A DNA stretch of 64,000 bases from Massilia pinisoli (GTDB lineage Bacteria; Pseudomonadota; Gammaproteobacteria; Burkholderiales; Burkholderiaceae_D), in the NCBI RefSeq assembly GCF_024753285.1, contig NZ_JANUGW010000003.1, forward strand, positions 124,001 to 188,000. Direction: 5' to 3'. A model generated the notes under the pieces. That model had not been told where the DNA came from, made no database searches, and worked only from the letters and a program-made list of their open reading frames with translations. The position numbers were made by a program, and so were the translations under genes. This document shows, in pieces, positions 46,677 through 56,062 of this stretch (within the stretch, counting starts at the first letter, position 1; every line of letters starts with the position of its first letter).

Positions 46677-47954
46677 ATGAAGCTCGACTCTTATTGGCTC
46701 GATACGGCGCCGGCCTTTGCCGACGGCGCACCGGAACCGGTGGCGGGGCACGCCGACGTGGTCGTGGCCGGGGCCGGCTTTACCGGATTGTCGGCGGCGC
46801 TGACGCTGGCCCGGCGCGGCGCCTCGGTGGTCGTGCTGGAAGCGGGCCGCGTCGTCGGCGAAGCGTCGGGCCGCAACGGCGGCCACTGCAACAGCGGCAC
46901 GGCGCACGATTTCGGCGCGCTCGCCGCCCGGCTCGGCGTCGACACGGCGCGCTCGTTCTATCAGGCCTACAACGCCGCGGTCGACACGGTCGAATCCCTG
47001 GTCGCGCGTGAACGCATCGAGTGCGACTTCGCGCGCGTGGGCAAGCTCAAGCTGGCCGCCAAGCCGGAGCACTACGACAAGCTGGCGCGCAGTTGCGACG
47101 TGCTGCGGCGCGAGGTCGATCCGCACGTCGAGATGGTGTCCGCGGCACGCATCCGCGACGAGGTCGCGTCAGGCCAGTTCTACGGCGGGCTGCTGCAGAC
47201 CACGAGCGCGCAGATGCACATGGGGAAATTCGGCGTCGGCCTGGCCCGGGCCGCCGCCCGTGCCGGTGCGCGCATCCATGAACACACGCCCGTGACGGGA
47301 CTGGAGCGCCTGCCCGCGGGCGGATTCCGCGTCACCACCAGCCGCGGCGTCGTGACAGCCGGCCAGGTGCTGCTGGCGACCGGCAATTCGCGCCAGGGGC
47401 CGTTCTCCTGGTTCCGCCGCCGCATGATCTCGGTGGGCAGCTTCATCGTCGCGACCGAACCGCTGGACCCGGCGCTTGTCGACCGCCTGCTGCCGCGGCG
47501 CCGCAACTATGTCACGTCCCGGACCATCGGCAATTACTTCCGCGTGTCGCCCGATCACCGCCTGCTGTTCGGCGGGCGGGCCCGCTTCGCGCTGTCGAAT
47601 CCGCGCTCGGACCGGAAGAGCGGCGTCGTGCTGCGCGCGGCGATGGAGAAGATGTTCCCGGACCTGCGCGGGGTCGGCATCGACTATTGCTGGGGCGGTC
47701 TCGTCGACATGACGGCCGACCGCCTGCCGCGCGCGGGCGAGCACCGCGGGATGTACTACTCGACGGGCTACAGCGGCCACGGCGTGCAGATGTCGGTGCA
47801 CATGGGGCAGGTGATGGCCGACGTGATGGCCGGCCGCGCGGAACTGAATCCGTGGCGCCACCTGGAATGGCCGGCCGTGCCCGGGCATTTCGGCACGCCC
47901 TGGTTCCTGCCGGCCGTGGGCGCGTATTACCGGCTGCAGGACTGGCTGCACTGA
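46677..47954 (+). CDS. FAD-dependent amine/amino-acid oxidase (DAO fold, PuuB/OrdL-like)
   Basis: A 425-residue flavoprotein. The FAD motif DVVVAGAGFTGLSAALTLA is near residue 26, with EASGRNGGHCNSG after it. The C-terminal DAO signature is YYSTGYSGHGVQMSVHMGQVMAD. The pattern is that of gamma-glutamylputrescine oxidase-like enzymes that cleave secondary amines. It is a second, separate oxidase from the DAO subunit at 54880, so the operon may oxidise two C-N bonds in sequence. Confidence 0.82.
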   Translation: MKLDSYWLDTAPAFADGAPEPVAGHADVVVAGAGFTGLSAALTLARRGASVVVLEAGRVVGEASGRNGGHCNSGTAHDFGALAARLGVDTARSFYQAYNAAVDTVESLVARERIECDFARVGKLKLAAKPEHYDKLARSCDVLRREVDPHVEMVSAARIRDEVASGQFYGGLLQTTSAQMHMGKFGVGLARAAARAGARIHEHTPVTGLERLPAGGFRVTTSRGVVTAGQVLLATGNSRQGPFSWFRRRMISVGSFIVATEPLDPALVDRLLPRRRNYVTSRTIGNYFRVSPDHRLLFGGRARFALSNPRSDRKSGVVLRAAMEKMFPDLRGVGIDYCWGGLVDMTADRLPRAGEHRGMYYSTGYSGHGVQMSVHMGQVMADVMAGRAELNPWRHLEWPAVPGHFGTPWFLPAVGAYYRLQDWLH

Positions 47955-47983
47955 ACAATTATTTCAAGACCAAGGAGACAATC

Positions 47984-49564
47984 ATGAGCGACACACCATT
48001 CGACGCCGCCGGCGTTCCCGCAAGCGCCACGCGCCGCGACGTGATGCGCACGCTGCTGGCGGGCGGCATGCTGGCGTCCACCGCAGGCGGCCTGCTGACG
48101 TTTCCCGGCACCGCGCTGGCCCAGACCCCGCGCAAGGGCGGTCGGATCCGGGTCGCCATGGGGTCCGGATCGACGGCCGACACCCTCGATCCCGCCAGGG
48201 GCAGCACCATCGCCGACTACGTGCGGCACTACATGTTCTACAGCTGCCTGACCACCATCGACACGAAGCTCGCGCCGCAGATGGCGCTGGCCGAATCGAT
48301 CGACAGCAAGGACGGCACGCTGTGGACCGTCAAGCTGCGCAAGGACGTGCGCTTCCACGACGGCAAGCCGCTGGGCGCCGCGGATGTCGTGTACTCGCTG
48401 CTGCGCCACAAGAATCCCGCCAACGCCTCCAAGGTCAAGACCGTGGCCGACGAGTTCGCGGACATCAAGGCCACCGGTCCGCTCGAATTGCAGATCCGGC
48501 TCAATTCCCCGAACGTCGACCTGCCGGCGCTGCTGGCCGCGTCCCATTTCGCCATCGTCAAGGACGGCACCACCGACTTCGCCACGGCGGTCGGTACCGG
48601 ACCCTACAAGTGCAAGGAATTCAGGCCGGGCGTGCGCTCGATCGGCGTGCGCAACGACGAGTACTGGAAGCCTGGCAAGCCCTATCTGGACGAGATCGAA
48701 TATTTCTCGGTGCCGGACGAAGCGGCCCGCGTCAACGCGCTGCTGTCGGGCGACGTGCAGATGATCAACGGCGTGAACCCGCGCTCGGCGGCCAGTTTCG
48801 CGGGCTCGGGTTGCACGCTGTTCGAATCGAAGACGGGCCTGTACACCGACCTCATCATGCGCGACCAGCTCGGCCCCGTGAAGAACCCGAACTTCGTGCT
48901 GGCGATGAAATACATGCTGGACCGCGAGCAGATCCGCAAGGTGGCGATGCGCGGCTACGGCACTGTCGCCAACGACCAGCCGGTGCAGCCCGGCAACCGC
49001 TACTATTTCGCCGGCCTGCCGCAGCGTAAGTTCGACCTGGACAAGGCGAAGTTCTACCTGAAGAAATCCGGCATGGCCGGCCAGACCCTGCCGATCGTCG
49101 CGTCGACCGCCGCCGGCGGCTCCGTCGACATGGCGCAGATCATCCAGCTGTCGGCGCAGAAGGCCGGCCTCAACCTGGACATCAAGCGCATGCCTCCGGA
49201 CGGCTACTGGTCGAACCACTGGGCCAAGCATCCCATGTCGTTCGGGAATATCAATCCGCGCCAGACGGTCGACCTGATGTTCTCGCTGTTCTACAAATCC
49301 GATTCGCCGATGAACGTGTCGGGCTGGAAGAACGAGAAGTTCGACCAGTTGCTCGACCTCGCGCGCGGCGAAACCGATGAAGCCAAGCGCAAGCAGATGT
49401 ACGGCGACATGCAGGTGCTCGTGCACGAGCAGTGCGGCGTCGGCATCCCGATGTTCATCCACTCGCTCGACGGCCTCAGCAACAAGATCAAGGGCTATGC
49501 CAGCCATCCGCTCGGCGGGTTGATGGGCTATATGTTCGCCGACCAGATCTGGCTCGAGGCGTGA
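47984..49564 (+). CDS. ABC transporter substrate-binding protein, family 5 (dipeptide/opine type), Tat-exported
   Basis: A 526-residue periplasmic binding protein. The Tat signal has the twin Arg pair at 17-18 (ATRRDVMRTLLAGG) and a probable cleavage at ALA-Q near residue 46. The SBP5 body starts GGRIRVAMGSGS and contains WTVKLRKDVRFHDGKPLGAADVVYS. The frame is open upstream inside the oxidase gene, but ATG 47984 with aaggag upstream is right. The ligand is unknown; family members take peptides, opines, nickel or glycosides. Confidence 0.9.
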   Translation: MSDTPFDAAGVPASATRRDVMRTLLAGGMLASTAGGLLTFPGTALAQTPRKGGRIRVAMGSGSTADTLDPARGSTIADYVRHYMFYSCLTTIDTKLAPQMALAESIDSKDGTLWTVKLRKDVRFHDGKPLGAADVVYSLLRHKNPANASKVKTVADEFADIKATGPLELQIRLNSPNVDLPALLAASHFAIVKDGTTDFATAVGTGPYKCKEFRPGVRSIGVRNDEYWKPGKPYLDEIEYFSVPDEAARVNALLSGDVQMINGVNPRSAASFAGSGCTLFESKTGLYTDLIMRDQLGPVKNPNFVLAMKYMLDREQIRKVAMRGYGTVANDQPVQPGNRYYFAGLPQRKFDLDKAKFYLKKSGMAGQTLPIVASTAAGGSVDMAQIIQLSAQKAGLNLDIKRMPPDGYWSNHWAKHPMSFGNINPRQTVDLMFSLFYKSDSPMNVSGWKNEKFDQLLDLARGETDEAKRKQMYGDMQVLVHEQCGVGIPMFIHSLDGLSNKIKGYASHPLGGLMGYMFADQIWLEA

Positions 49565-49566
49565 TC

Positions 49567-50520
49567 ATGAACGGGACCACCGTACGACTGGTGTTGAACC
49601 GCGTGGGTGTCGGGGTGCTGACGCTGCTGGCGGTGTCGGTGGTGATCTTCACCATCACCAACCTGCTGCCGGGCGATGCCGCGCAGGCGGCGCTCGGCCA
49701 GGAGGCCACGCCCGAGCTGGTGGCCGCGCTGCGGGCCAAGCTCGGGCTGGACCTGCCGGCCCACGTGCGCTACCTGCACTGGCTGGGCGGCCTCCTGACC
49801 GGCCATCCCGGCGTGGCCATGGCGAACGGCCTGCCGGTGACGGAGCTGATCGGCAGCCGCCTGCCGAACTCGCTGATGCTGGCGGCGGCCACCACCGTCG
49901 TCTCGGTGCCGCTCGCGCTGGCGCTCGGCATCGTGTCCGCCATGGTCCGCGGCTCGCTGTTCGACCGTGTCGTCAGCGTGGCGACGGTGTGGACCGTGTC
50001 CGTGCCCGAATTCCTGATCGCCACGCTGGCGGTGCTGCTGTTCGCCGTCAAGCTGCGCTGGTTGTCCGCGCTGTCGCACACCGACGACATCGCCACCTTC
50101 GGGCAATTCCTGCGCACCTATGCGTTGCCGGTCATGACCTTGTGTTGCGTGATCGTGGCGCAGATGGCGCGCATGACCCGCGCCGCCGTGATCGACCAGC
50201 TCAACTCGTCCTACGTCGAGATGGCGCGCCTGAAGGGCGTGCGGCCCGTGCGCATGGTGCTGTCCCATGCGCTGCCGAACGCGATCGGCCCGATCGCCAA
50301 CGCGGTGGCGCTGTCGCTGGCCTACCTGATCGGCGGCGTGATCATCGTCGAATCCATCTTCAACTATCCGGGCATCGCGAGCCTGATGGTCGATTCCGTC
50401 ACCATGCGCGACATGCCCGTGGTGCAGGCCTGCGCGATGCTGTTCTGCGCAGGCTACCTCGTGCTGCTGACCGTGGCGGACGTGTGCGCAATCGTTTCCA
50501 ACCCAAGGTTAAGAAAATGA
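49567..50520 (+). CDS. ABC transporter permease (DppB type)
   Basis: A 317-residue inner-membrane protein with about six helices. The family start (VLTLLAVSVVIFTITNLLPGDAA) and the EAA loop (MARLKGVRPVRMVLSHALPNAIGP) that docks the ATPase are clear. It begins two bases after the binding-protein stop and overlaps the next permease by four bases. Confidence 0.92.
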   Translation: MNGTTVRLVLNRVGVGVLTLLAVSVVIFTITNLLPGDAAQAALGQEATPELVAALRAKLGLDLPAHVRYLHWLGGLLTGHPGVAMANGLPVTELIGSRLPNSLMLAAATTVVSVPLALALGIVSAMVRGSLFDRVVSVATVWTVSVPEFLIATLAVLLFAVKLRWLSALSHTDDIATFGQFLRTYALPVMTLCCVIVAQMARMTRAAVIDQLNSSYVEMARLKGVRPVRMVLSHALPNAIGPIANAVALSLAYLIGGVIIVESIFNYPGIASLMVDSVTMRDMPVVQACAMLFCAGYLVLLTVADVCAIVSNPRLRK

Positions 50521-51371
50521 AGACCTCCGTGATTTCTCCCATCGCCCGGCGCAAGCCGCGCCGCCGCCTGCCACTGGCCGGCGTGATCGGCTGCGCCATC
50601 TTCGCGTTCTGGCTGCTGATGGCCGTGGCCGGTCCATACCTGGCCCCGGACGACGCAGGCGGTGTCACCGGCGACGACGTGTTCGCGCCGATCAGCGCGC
50701 TGCATCCGCTCGGCACCGACTATCTCGGCCGCGACATGCTGAGCCGCATCCTCCACGGCGCGCCGTACACGATCGGCCTGGCGCTGGCCGCCGTGCTGCT
50801 GGCCAGCGTCGGCGGGACCGCGCTTGCGATGTGCGCCGCCGCCGCGGGCGGCTGGTTCGACGCCATCGTCAGCCGCATCGTCGACACGATGCTCAGCATC
50901 CCGCACAAGCTGCTGGCGCTGATCATCGTCGCCGGCTTCGGCACGTCGGTGCCACTGTTGATCGTGACGGCCGGCATCGGCTACATGCCGGGTGCCTACC
51001 GGATCGCACGCGCGCTGGCCGTCAACGTGCAGGCGATGGACTACGTGCAGGCGGCGCGGGCGCGCGGCGAGGGCATGGCGTACATCACCTGCCGCGAAAT
51101 GCTGCCGAACATGATCCGGCCGGTGCTGGCCGATTTCGGCCTGCGCTTCCTGTTCATCGTGCTGCTGCTCAGCGGCCTGTCGTTCCTGGGCCTCGGCATC
51201 CAGCCGCCGCATGCGGACTGGGGTTCGCTGGTACGCGAAAACATCATCGGCCTGTCCGAAGGCGCGCCGGCCGTCGTCATGCCCGCCATCGCCATCGCCA
51301 CGCTGACCATTGCCGTCAACATGGCCATCGACGGCCTGGTGGGCCGCAAACGCCGCGGCAGGGAGGGCTGA
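50517..51371 (+). CDS. ABC transporter permease (DppC type)
   Basis: A 284-residue partner permease. It has an N-terminal helix (LAGVIGCAIFAFWLLMAVAG), the HPLGTDYLGRDMLSRILHGA motif characteristic of DppC/OppC, and the EAA loop near AARARGEGMAYITCREMLPN. It starts within the stop of the preceding permease (ATGA). Confidence 0.92.
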   Translation: MKTSVISPIARRKPRRRLPLAGVIGCAIFAFWLLMAVAGPYLAPDDAGGVTGDDVFAPISALHPLGTDYLGRDMLSRILHGAPYTIGLALAAVLLASVGGTALAMCAAAAGGWFDAIVSRIVDTMLSIPHKLLALIIVAGFGTSVPLLIVTAGIGYMPGAYRIARALAVNVQAMDYVQAARARGEGMAYITCREMLPNMIRPVLADFGLRFLFIVLLLSGLSFLGLGIQPPHADWGSLVRENIIGLSEGAPAVVMPAIAIATLTIAVNMAIDGLVGRKRRGREG

Positions 51372-51372
51372 C

Positions 51373-53220
51373 ATGGACACGATCGTCAAGGTGGCCCGCC
51401 TGCGGGTCACGGCGCGCAACGACATGGACGAGGAGGTGCCGATCGTCCACGGCGCCGATTTTTCGATTCAACGGGGCGAGGTCCTGGCGCTGATCGGCGA
51501 GTCCGGCTCCGGCAAGACCACGATCGCGCTGGCGCTGATGGGCTATGCCCGCGCCGGCTGCCGCCTGGCCGGCGGCGACGTCACCGTGGCCGGCAACCGG
51601 GTGCTGACGATGAGCGAACACCAGCTGGCGGGGCTGCGCGGCCGCACGGTGGCGTACATCGCGCAGAGCGCCGCCGCCGCGTTCAACCCGTCCATGCGGC
51701 TGATGGACCAGGTCGTCGAGAGTGCCCTGATCCACAAGGTGATGCCGCGCGCCGAGGCCGAGGCCAAGGCCGTCGAACTGTTCCGCGCGCTGGCGCTCCC
51801 CGATCCCGAGCGCATCGGCCAGCGCTACCCGCACCAGGTCTCGGGCGGGCAGCTGCAGCGCCTGATGGCGGCCATGGCCCTGATCACCGATCCGGCCCTG
51901 GTCATCATGGACGAACCGACCACCGCACTGGACGTGACGACGCAGATCGAGGTGCTGCGCGCATTCAAGAAGGTGGTCAAGGAGCGCGGCAGCACGGCCG
52001 TCTACGTGTCGCACGACCTCGCGGTCGTCGCGCAGATGGCGGACCGCATCGTCGTGCTGCGCGACGGCGAGATCCGCGAATCGGGGCCGACCGCGCAGAT
52101 CCTGTCCGCGCCGGCGCACCCCTACACGAAGAGCCTCCTGGCGGCGATCGCCCCGAAGCCGGCGCCCGCGGCCGTGCGCGAACCGAAGCCGGCGCACGAG
52201 CATCCGCTGCTCGAGGTGCGCGGCCTGCACGCGGCCTACGGCACCGCGCGGCGCGGGGTGCCCGTCAACTGCGTGCTGGACGACGTCAACCTCGTGATTC
52301 CGCGCGGCGCCACGATCGGCGTGATCGGCGAATCCGGTTCCGGCAAGACGACGCTGGCGCGCGCCATCGCCGGCATGGTGGCGCCGTCCGAAGGCGAGAT
52401 CCTCCTCGACGGCAAGCGCCTCGCGCCCACGCTGGACGGGCGCACGCGCGAGCAGTTCCGCCGCATCCAGTTCGTGTTCCAGAACGCCGACACGGCGCTC
52501 AATCCGCAGCACAGCATCGAGCGCATCCTCGCCCGTCCGCTCGAGTTCTACCACGGCATGAGGGGCGAGGCGCGCCGCAAGCGCGTGCTGCAGTTGCTCG
52601 ACCTCGTGCGCCTGCCGGCCGCGCTGGCCGACCGCCTGCCGGGCGAACTGTCCGGCGGCCAGAAGCAGCGCATCAACCTGGCGCGCGCGCTGGCGGCCCA
52701 GCCCGACCTGATCCTGTGCGACGAGGTCACCTCCGCGCTCGATACCGTGGTCGGCGCCGCCATCATCGAATTGATGGCCGAGCTGCGCAAGGAATTGAAC
52801 GTGTCGTACATGTTCATCAGCCACGACATCGGCACCGTGCGCGCCATCTGCGACGAGATCGTCGTGCTGTACGCGGGCCGCAAGGTCGAGGCGCGCAAGC
52901 GCGAGGCGCAGGCGCTGCCGCCGTTCCATCCGTATTCGCACCTCTTGATCTCGTCCGTGCCGGCGCTGCGCCGCGGCTGGCTGGAAGAGGTGGCGGGCGC
53001 CACGCCGGCGGCGCTGCCGCCGCTGACGGCGAACGGACCGGCGCGCGCCATGTGCGCCTTCGTGGACCGCTGCGCGCTGCGTGTCGACGGCATGTGCAAC
53101 CGCCTGCCGCCGCCGCGCCAGATGCTCGCCGACGGCGGCAGCATCCTGTGCCACCGCCCGGAAGCCGAGCTACGTGCCATCCAGGCACCGCTGCGCGTCG
53201 TCGAAGGAGACGTCGCATGA
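51373..53220 (+). CDS. fused double ATPase of the dipeptide/opine-type ABC transporter
   Basis: A 615-residue protein with two complete nucleotide-binding domains, equivalent to DppD and DppF in one chain. Domain 1 (about 10-265) has GESGSGKTT, VSGGQLQRLM and IMDEPTTALD. Domain 2 (about 295-600) has GESGSGKTT, LSGGQKQRIN and LCDEVTSALD. Both end with the oligopeptide-transporter C-terminal region (PYTKSLL; Cys-containing end near 580-610). One gene therefore supplies both ATPase sites. It starts one base after the permease stop. Confidence 0.93.
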   Translation: MDTIVKVARLRVTARNDMDEEVPIVHGADFSIQRGEVLALIGESGSGKTTIALALMGYARAGCRLAGGDVTVAGNRVLTMSEHQLAGLRGRTVAYIAQSAAAAFNPSMRLMDQVVESALIHKVMPRAEAEAKAVELFRALALPDPERIGQRYPHQVSGGQLQRLMAAMALITDPALVIMDEPTTALDVTTQIEVLRAFKKVVKERGSTAVYVSHDLAVVAQMADRIVVLRDGEIRESGPTAQILSAPAHPYTKSLLAAIAPKPAPAAVREPKPAHEHPLLEVRGLHAAYGTARRGVPVNCVLDDVNLVIPRGATIGVIGESGSGKTTLARAIAGMVAPSEGEILLDGKRLAPTLDGRTREQFRRIQFVFQNADTALNPQHSIERILARPLEFYHGMRGEARRKRVLQLLDLVRLPAALADRLPGELSGGQKQRINLARALAAQPDLILCDEVTSALDTVVGAAIIELMAELRKELNVSYMFISHDIGTVRAICDEIVVLYAGRKVEARKREAQALPPFHPYSHLLISSVPALRRGWLEEVAGATPAALPPLTANGPARAMCAFVDRCALRVDGMCNRLPPPRQMLADGGSILCHRPEAELRAIQAPLRVVEGDVA

Positions 53221-53525
53221 GCAGCCGCTTCGTACGACTGGCCGAGACGGGCCGTGCGCGCGTGCGCATCGTGATCGACGGGCACCCGGTCGAGGCGCTC
53301 GCCGGCGACACGCTGATGGTCGCGATGCTCGACAACGTGCGCCAGCTGCGCGAGTCCGAATTCGGCGACGGCCGGCGCGCCGGCTTTTGCCTGATGGGCG
53401 CCTGTCAGGATTGCTGGGTCTGGACCGCGGACGGCAGCCGCCTGCGTGCCTGCACCACCGTGGTGGCGGACGGCATGGATCTCGTGACGACACAACCGGA
53501 GGCGACATGGCCCAACCTCGCGTAA
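53217..53525 (+). CDS. 2Fe-2S subunit of an opine-oxidase/HcnA-like dehydrogenase
   Basis: A 102-residue ferredoxin-like subunit. The cluster ligands are Cys58, Cys63, Cys66 (GFCLMGACQDC) and Cys79, the C-x4-C-x2-C-x12-C spacing of the small subunits of opine oxidases, D-hydroxyproline dehydrogenase and HcnA. The ATGA overlap with the ATPase and the 19-base overlap with the next gene indicate tight coupling. Confidence 0.85.
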   Translation: MSSRFVRLAETGRARVRIVIDGHPVEALAGDTLMVAMLDNVRQLRESEFGDGRRAGFCLMGACQDCWVWTADGSRLRACTTVVADGMDLVTTQPEATWPNLA

Positions 53526-54883
53526 TCATCGTCGGCGCCGGCCCAGCGGGCGTGCGCTGCGCGCAAACCCTGGCGGCCGCGGGGCTGCGCCCCATCGTCG
53601 TCGACGAGAACCGGCGCGACGGCGGCCAGATCTACCGGCGCCAGCCCGACAACTTCACCCGCCCGTACGCGAAGCTGTACGGCACCGAAGCCGAGCGCGC
53701 GCAGGACCTGCACGCGAGCTTCGACGCGTTGCGCGCCCAGGTCGACTACATGCCCGAGACGCTGGCCTGGAATATCTCCGGCGGCAAGCTGTACGTCGTG
53801 CGCGACCAGCGTTCCAAGGCCTTGCCCTATGACGCGCTGGTGATCTGTTCCGGCGCGACGGACCGCCTGATGCCGGTGAAAGGCTGGCATTACGCGGGCA
53901 CGTACAGCCTGGGCGCGGCGCAGATCGCGCTGAAGGCGCAGGCGTGTTCGATCGGCCGCCAGGTCGTGTTCATGGGCACCGGACCGCTGCTGTACCTCGT
54001 CGCGTCGCAATACGTGAAGGCAGGCGCGAACGTCGCGGCCGTGCTCGACACGTCGCCGCTGATGCGCCGCGTGGCCGCGCTGCCGAAGCTGCTCGCGCGT
54101 CCCGCCGTGCTGCGCAACGGCCTCGCCCTCGTGGCGGGCCTGAAGCGCGCGGGCGTCGAGGTCCTGACCGGCGTCGCGCCCCTCGAGATCTCGGGGTCCG
54201 CGGACGACGGCGTGCAGGGCGTCGTCGTGCGCGACAACCGTTGCAACGAGCGCTCCTTCGATTGCGACGCAGTCGCGATGGGCTACCACCTGCGTCCCGA
54301 GACGCAGCTGGCCGACCTGGCGCGCTGCGCATTCCGCTTCGACCAGGAAACGCGCCAGTGGCTGCCCGAGGCGGACGAGGACGGACGCACGTCGGTACCG
54401 GGCGTCTATCTCGCCGGCGACGGCATGAAGGTGCTGGGCGCCGACGCCGCCGAGATCGGCGGACGCCTGGCCGCGCTGGCCGTGCTGAAGGACTTAAAGC
54501 TCGACGTGCCGGAGGCCGAAGTGCGCTCGCTCCGCGCGGAACAGGCAAAGATGGAGCGCTTCCGCCAGGGCCTGGTGCAGGCCTTCCCGTGGCCCGCGCA
54601 GCAGGCGGCGACGCTGCCGGACGACGCCATCGTCTGCCGTTGCGAAGCCGTCACGGCGGGCCAACTGCGCCGCACGGTGGCCGAGATGGGGGCACGCGAA
54701 GCGAACCGCGCCAAGGCGCTGTGCCGGGTCGGCATGGGCCGCTGCCAGGGACGGTATTGCGGACACGCCGGCGCGGAAGTCATCGCCCATGCGGCCGGCG
54801 TACCGGTGGAACTCGTGGGACGCCTGCGTGGCCAGGCGCCGGTGAAGCCGCTGTCGATGGCGGTGCGGGAGGAAGTGGAATGA
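53507..54883 (+). CDS. FAD/NAD-binding subunit with BFD-like iron-sulfur tail (opine oxidase subunit A/HcnB-like)
   Basis: A 458-residue flavoprotein. The N-terminal dinucleotide fold is VIIVGAGPAGVRCAQTLA and a second nucleotide fold lies near VVFMGTGPLLYLVA. The C-terminal BFD-type [2Fe-2S] domain from about residue 375 has the Cys set VCRCEAV ... LCRVGMGRCQGRYCG. It mediates electron transfer between the DAO subunit and the quinone pool in known relatives. ATG 53507 was chosen because it gives the family N terminus. Confidence 0.87.
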   Translation: MAQPRVIIVGAGPAGVRCAQTLAAAGLRPIVVDENRRDGGQIYRRQPDNFTRPYAKLYGTEAERAQDLHASFDALRAQVDYMPETLAWNISGGKLYVVRDQRSKALPYDALVICSGATDRLMPVKGWHYAGTYSLGAAQIALKAQACSIGRQVVFMGTGPLLYLVASQYVKAGANVAAVLDTSPLMRRVAALPKLLARPAVLRNGLALVAGLKRAGVEVLTGVAPLEISGSADDGVQGVVVRDNRCNERSFDCDAVAMGYHLRPETQLADLARCAFRFDQETRQWLPEADEDGRTSVPGVYLAGDGMKVLGADAAEIGGRLAALAVLKDLKLDVPEAEVRSLRAEQAKMERFRQGLVQAFPWPAQQAATLPDDAIVCRCEAVTAGQLRRTVAEMGAREANRAKALCRVGMGRCQGRYCGHAGAEVIAHAAGVPVELVGRLRGQAPVKPLSMAVREEVE

Positions 54884-56025
54884 GTGCGTTGAAAGCGGAT
54901 GTCATCATCGTCGGCGGCGGCATCATGGGTGCGGCCAGCGCCTTCTTCCTGCGTCGGCGCGGCAAGTCCGTGATCCTGCTCGAGCGGGGATTGATCGGCC
55001 AGCAGGCCAGCGGCGTCAACTTCGGCAACACGCGCCGGATGGGCCGCCCCATCGAGCAGCTGCCGCTGTCGAACCGCGCGCGCGAGATCTGGCTGAAGTT
55101 CCAGGAATTGTTCGGTGCGGACGTCGAGCTCCTGCTGAACGGCCACCTGCGCGTGGGCGTCACGCCGGCGCACGAGGAACGCATGGTGAAGTATGCGGAG
55201 GATGCCAAGTCGTTCGGCATCGGCATGCAGATGCTGGGCGCGAAAACGCTGCACGAGCGCTTTCCGTACCTCGGACCGGAGATCACCGCGGGGTGCTATG
55301 CCCCGCACGACGGGCATGCGAATCCCCGCCTGGCGGCGCCGGCCATCGGCCGTGCGGCGGTACGCGCCGGCGCGCAGGTGTTCGAAAACACCGAGATGAC
55401 GAGCCTCGACAAGGACGGCGACGACTTCGTCGCGACCACCGCGGACGGCCGCACGTTCCGCGCACCCGTGGCCCTCGTCACGGCCGGCGCCTGGGGTAAT
55501 CGCATCAGCACGCACTTCGGCGAACCGGTGCCGATGGTCGCCAAGGCGCCGCAGATGTGTGTCACCGAGCCGGTGCCTTACGCCATCCGGCCGACCATCG
55601 GTGCGATGGCGGACTCGTTCGAGCAGGTCGTCTATTTCCGCCAGGTCGCGCGCGGCAACATCGTCATCGGCGGCGGCGGCCACGAACCGGCGGACATCGA
55701 GAGCCGGCGCTCGTACGTGAACCCGGCCAGGACGCTGTACAAGCTGCAAAGCGCGCCGCACGTGATGCCGGCATTCGATCGCCTGCACATCATCCGCGTG
55801 TGGAGCGGGATCGAGGGGTACATGGACGACAGCCGGCCCGCGATGGGACCGAGCGCACGCGTACCCGGCCTGTTCTATGCGTTCGGCTTTTCCGGCGAAG
55901 GTTTCCAGCTGGGGCCGGGTGTGGGCGACGTGATGGCGGAACTGATCGCCACGGGCGCCACGAGTACGCCGATCGAGTGCTACCACATCGGACGGTTCGC
56001 CACGCCCGTCGCGAACGCGGCGTGA
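54880..56025 (+). CDS. FAD-dependent DAO-fold catalytic subunit (opine oxidase subunit B/HcnC-like)
   Basis: A 381-residue oxidase. FAD motif DVIIVGGGIMGAASAFFLRR is at residues 8-27 and FGNTRRMGRPIEQLPLS follows. The C-terminal signature is FYAFGFSGEGFQLGPGVGDVMAELI. With the two preceding subunits it forms a complete heterotrimeric amine or amino-acid dehydrogenase that would release a 2-keto acid and an amine. The four-base overlap with the preceding gene supports a 1:1 complex. Confidence 0.87.
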   Translation: MSALKADVIIVGGGIMGAASAFFLRRRGKSVILLERGLIGQQASGVNFGNTRRMGRPIEQLPLSNRAREIWLKFQELFGADVELLLNGHLRVGVTPAHEERMVKYAEDAKSFGIGMQMLGAKTLHERFPYLGPEITAGCYAPHDGHANPRLAAPAIGRAAVRAGAQVFENTEMTSLDKDGDDFVATTADGRTFRAPVALVTAGAWGNRISTHFGEPVPMVAKAPQMCVTEPVPYAIRPTIGAMADSFEQVVYFRQVARGNIVIGGGGHEPADIESRRSYVNPARTLYKLQSAPHVMPAFDRLHIIRVWSGIEGYMDDSRPAMGPSARVPGLFYAFGFSGEGFQLGPGVGDVMAELIATGATSTPIECYHIGRFATPVANAA

Positions 56026-56062
56026 CCCGCATTGTCATCAACATTCCATTCAAGCCACCATC

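Noticed and set aside
53217..56025. Hydrogen cyanide synthase HcnABC
   Set aside because: Subunit families match, but the dedicated importer, second oxidase, cyclodeaminase and dehydratase point to amino-acid or opine catabolism. HcnABC is usually a lone three-gene operon.
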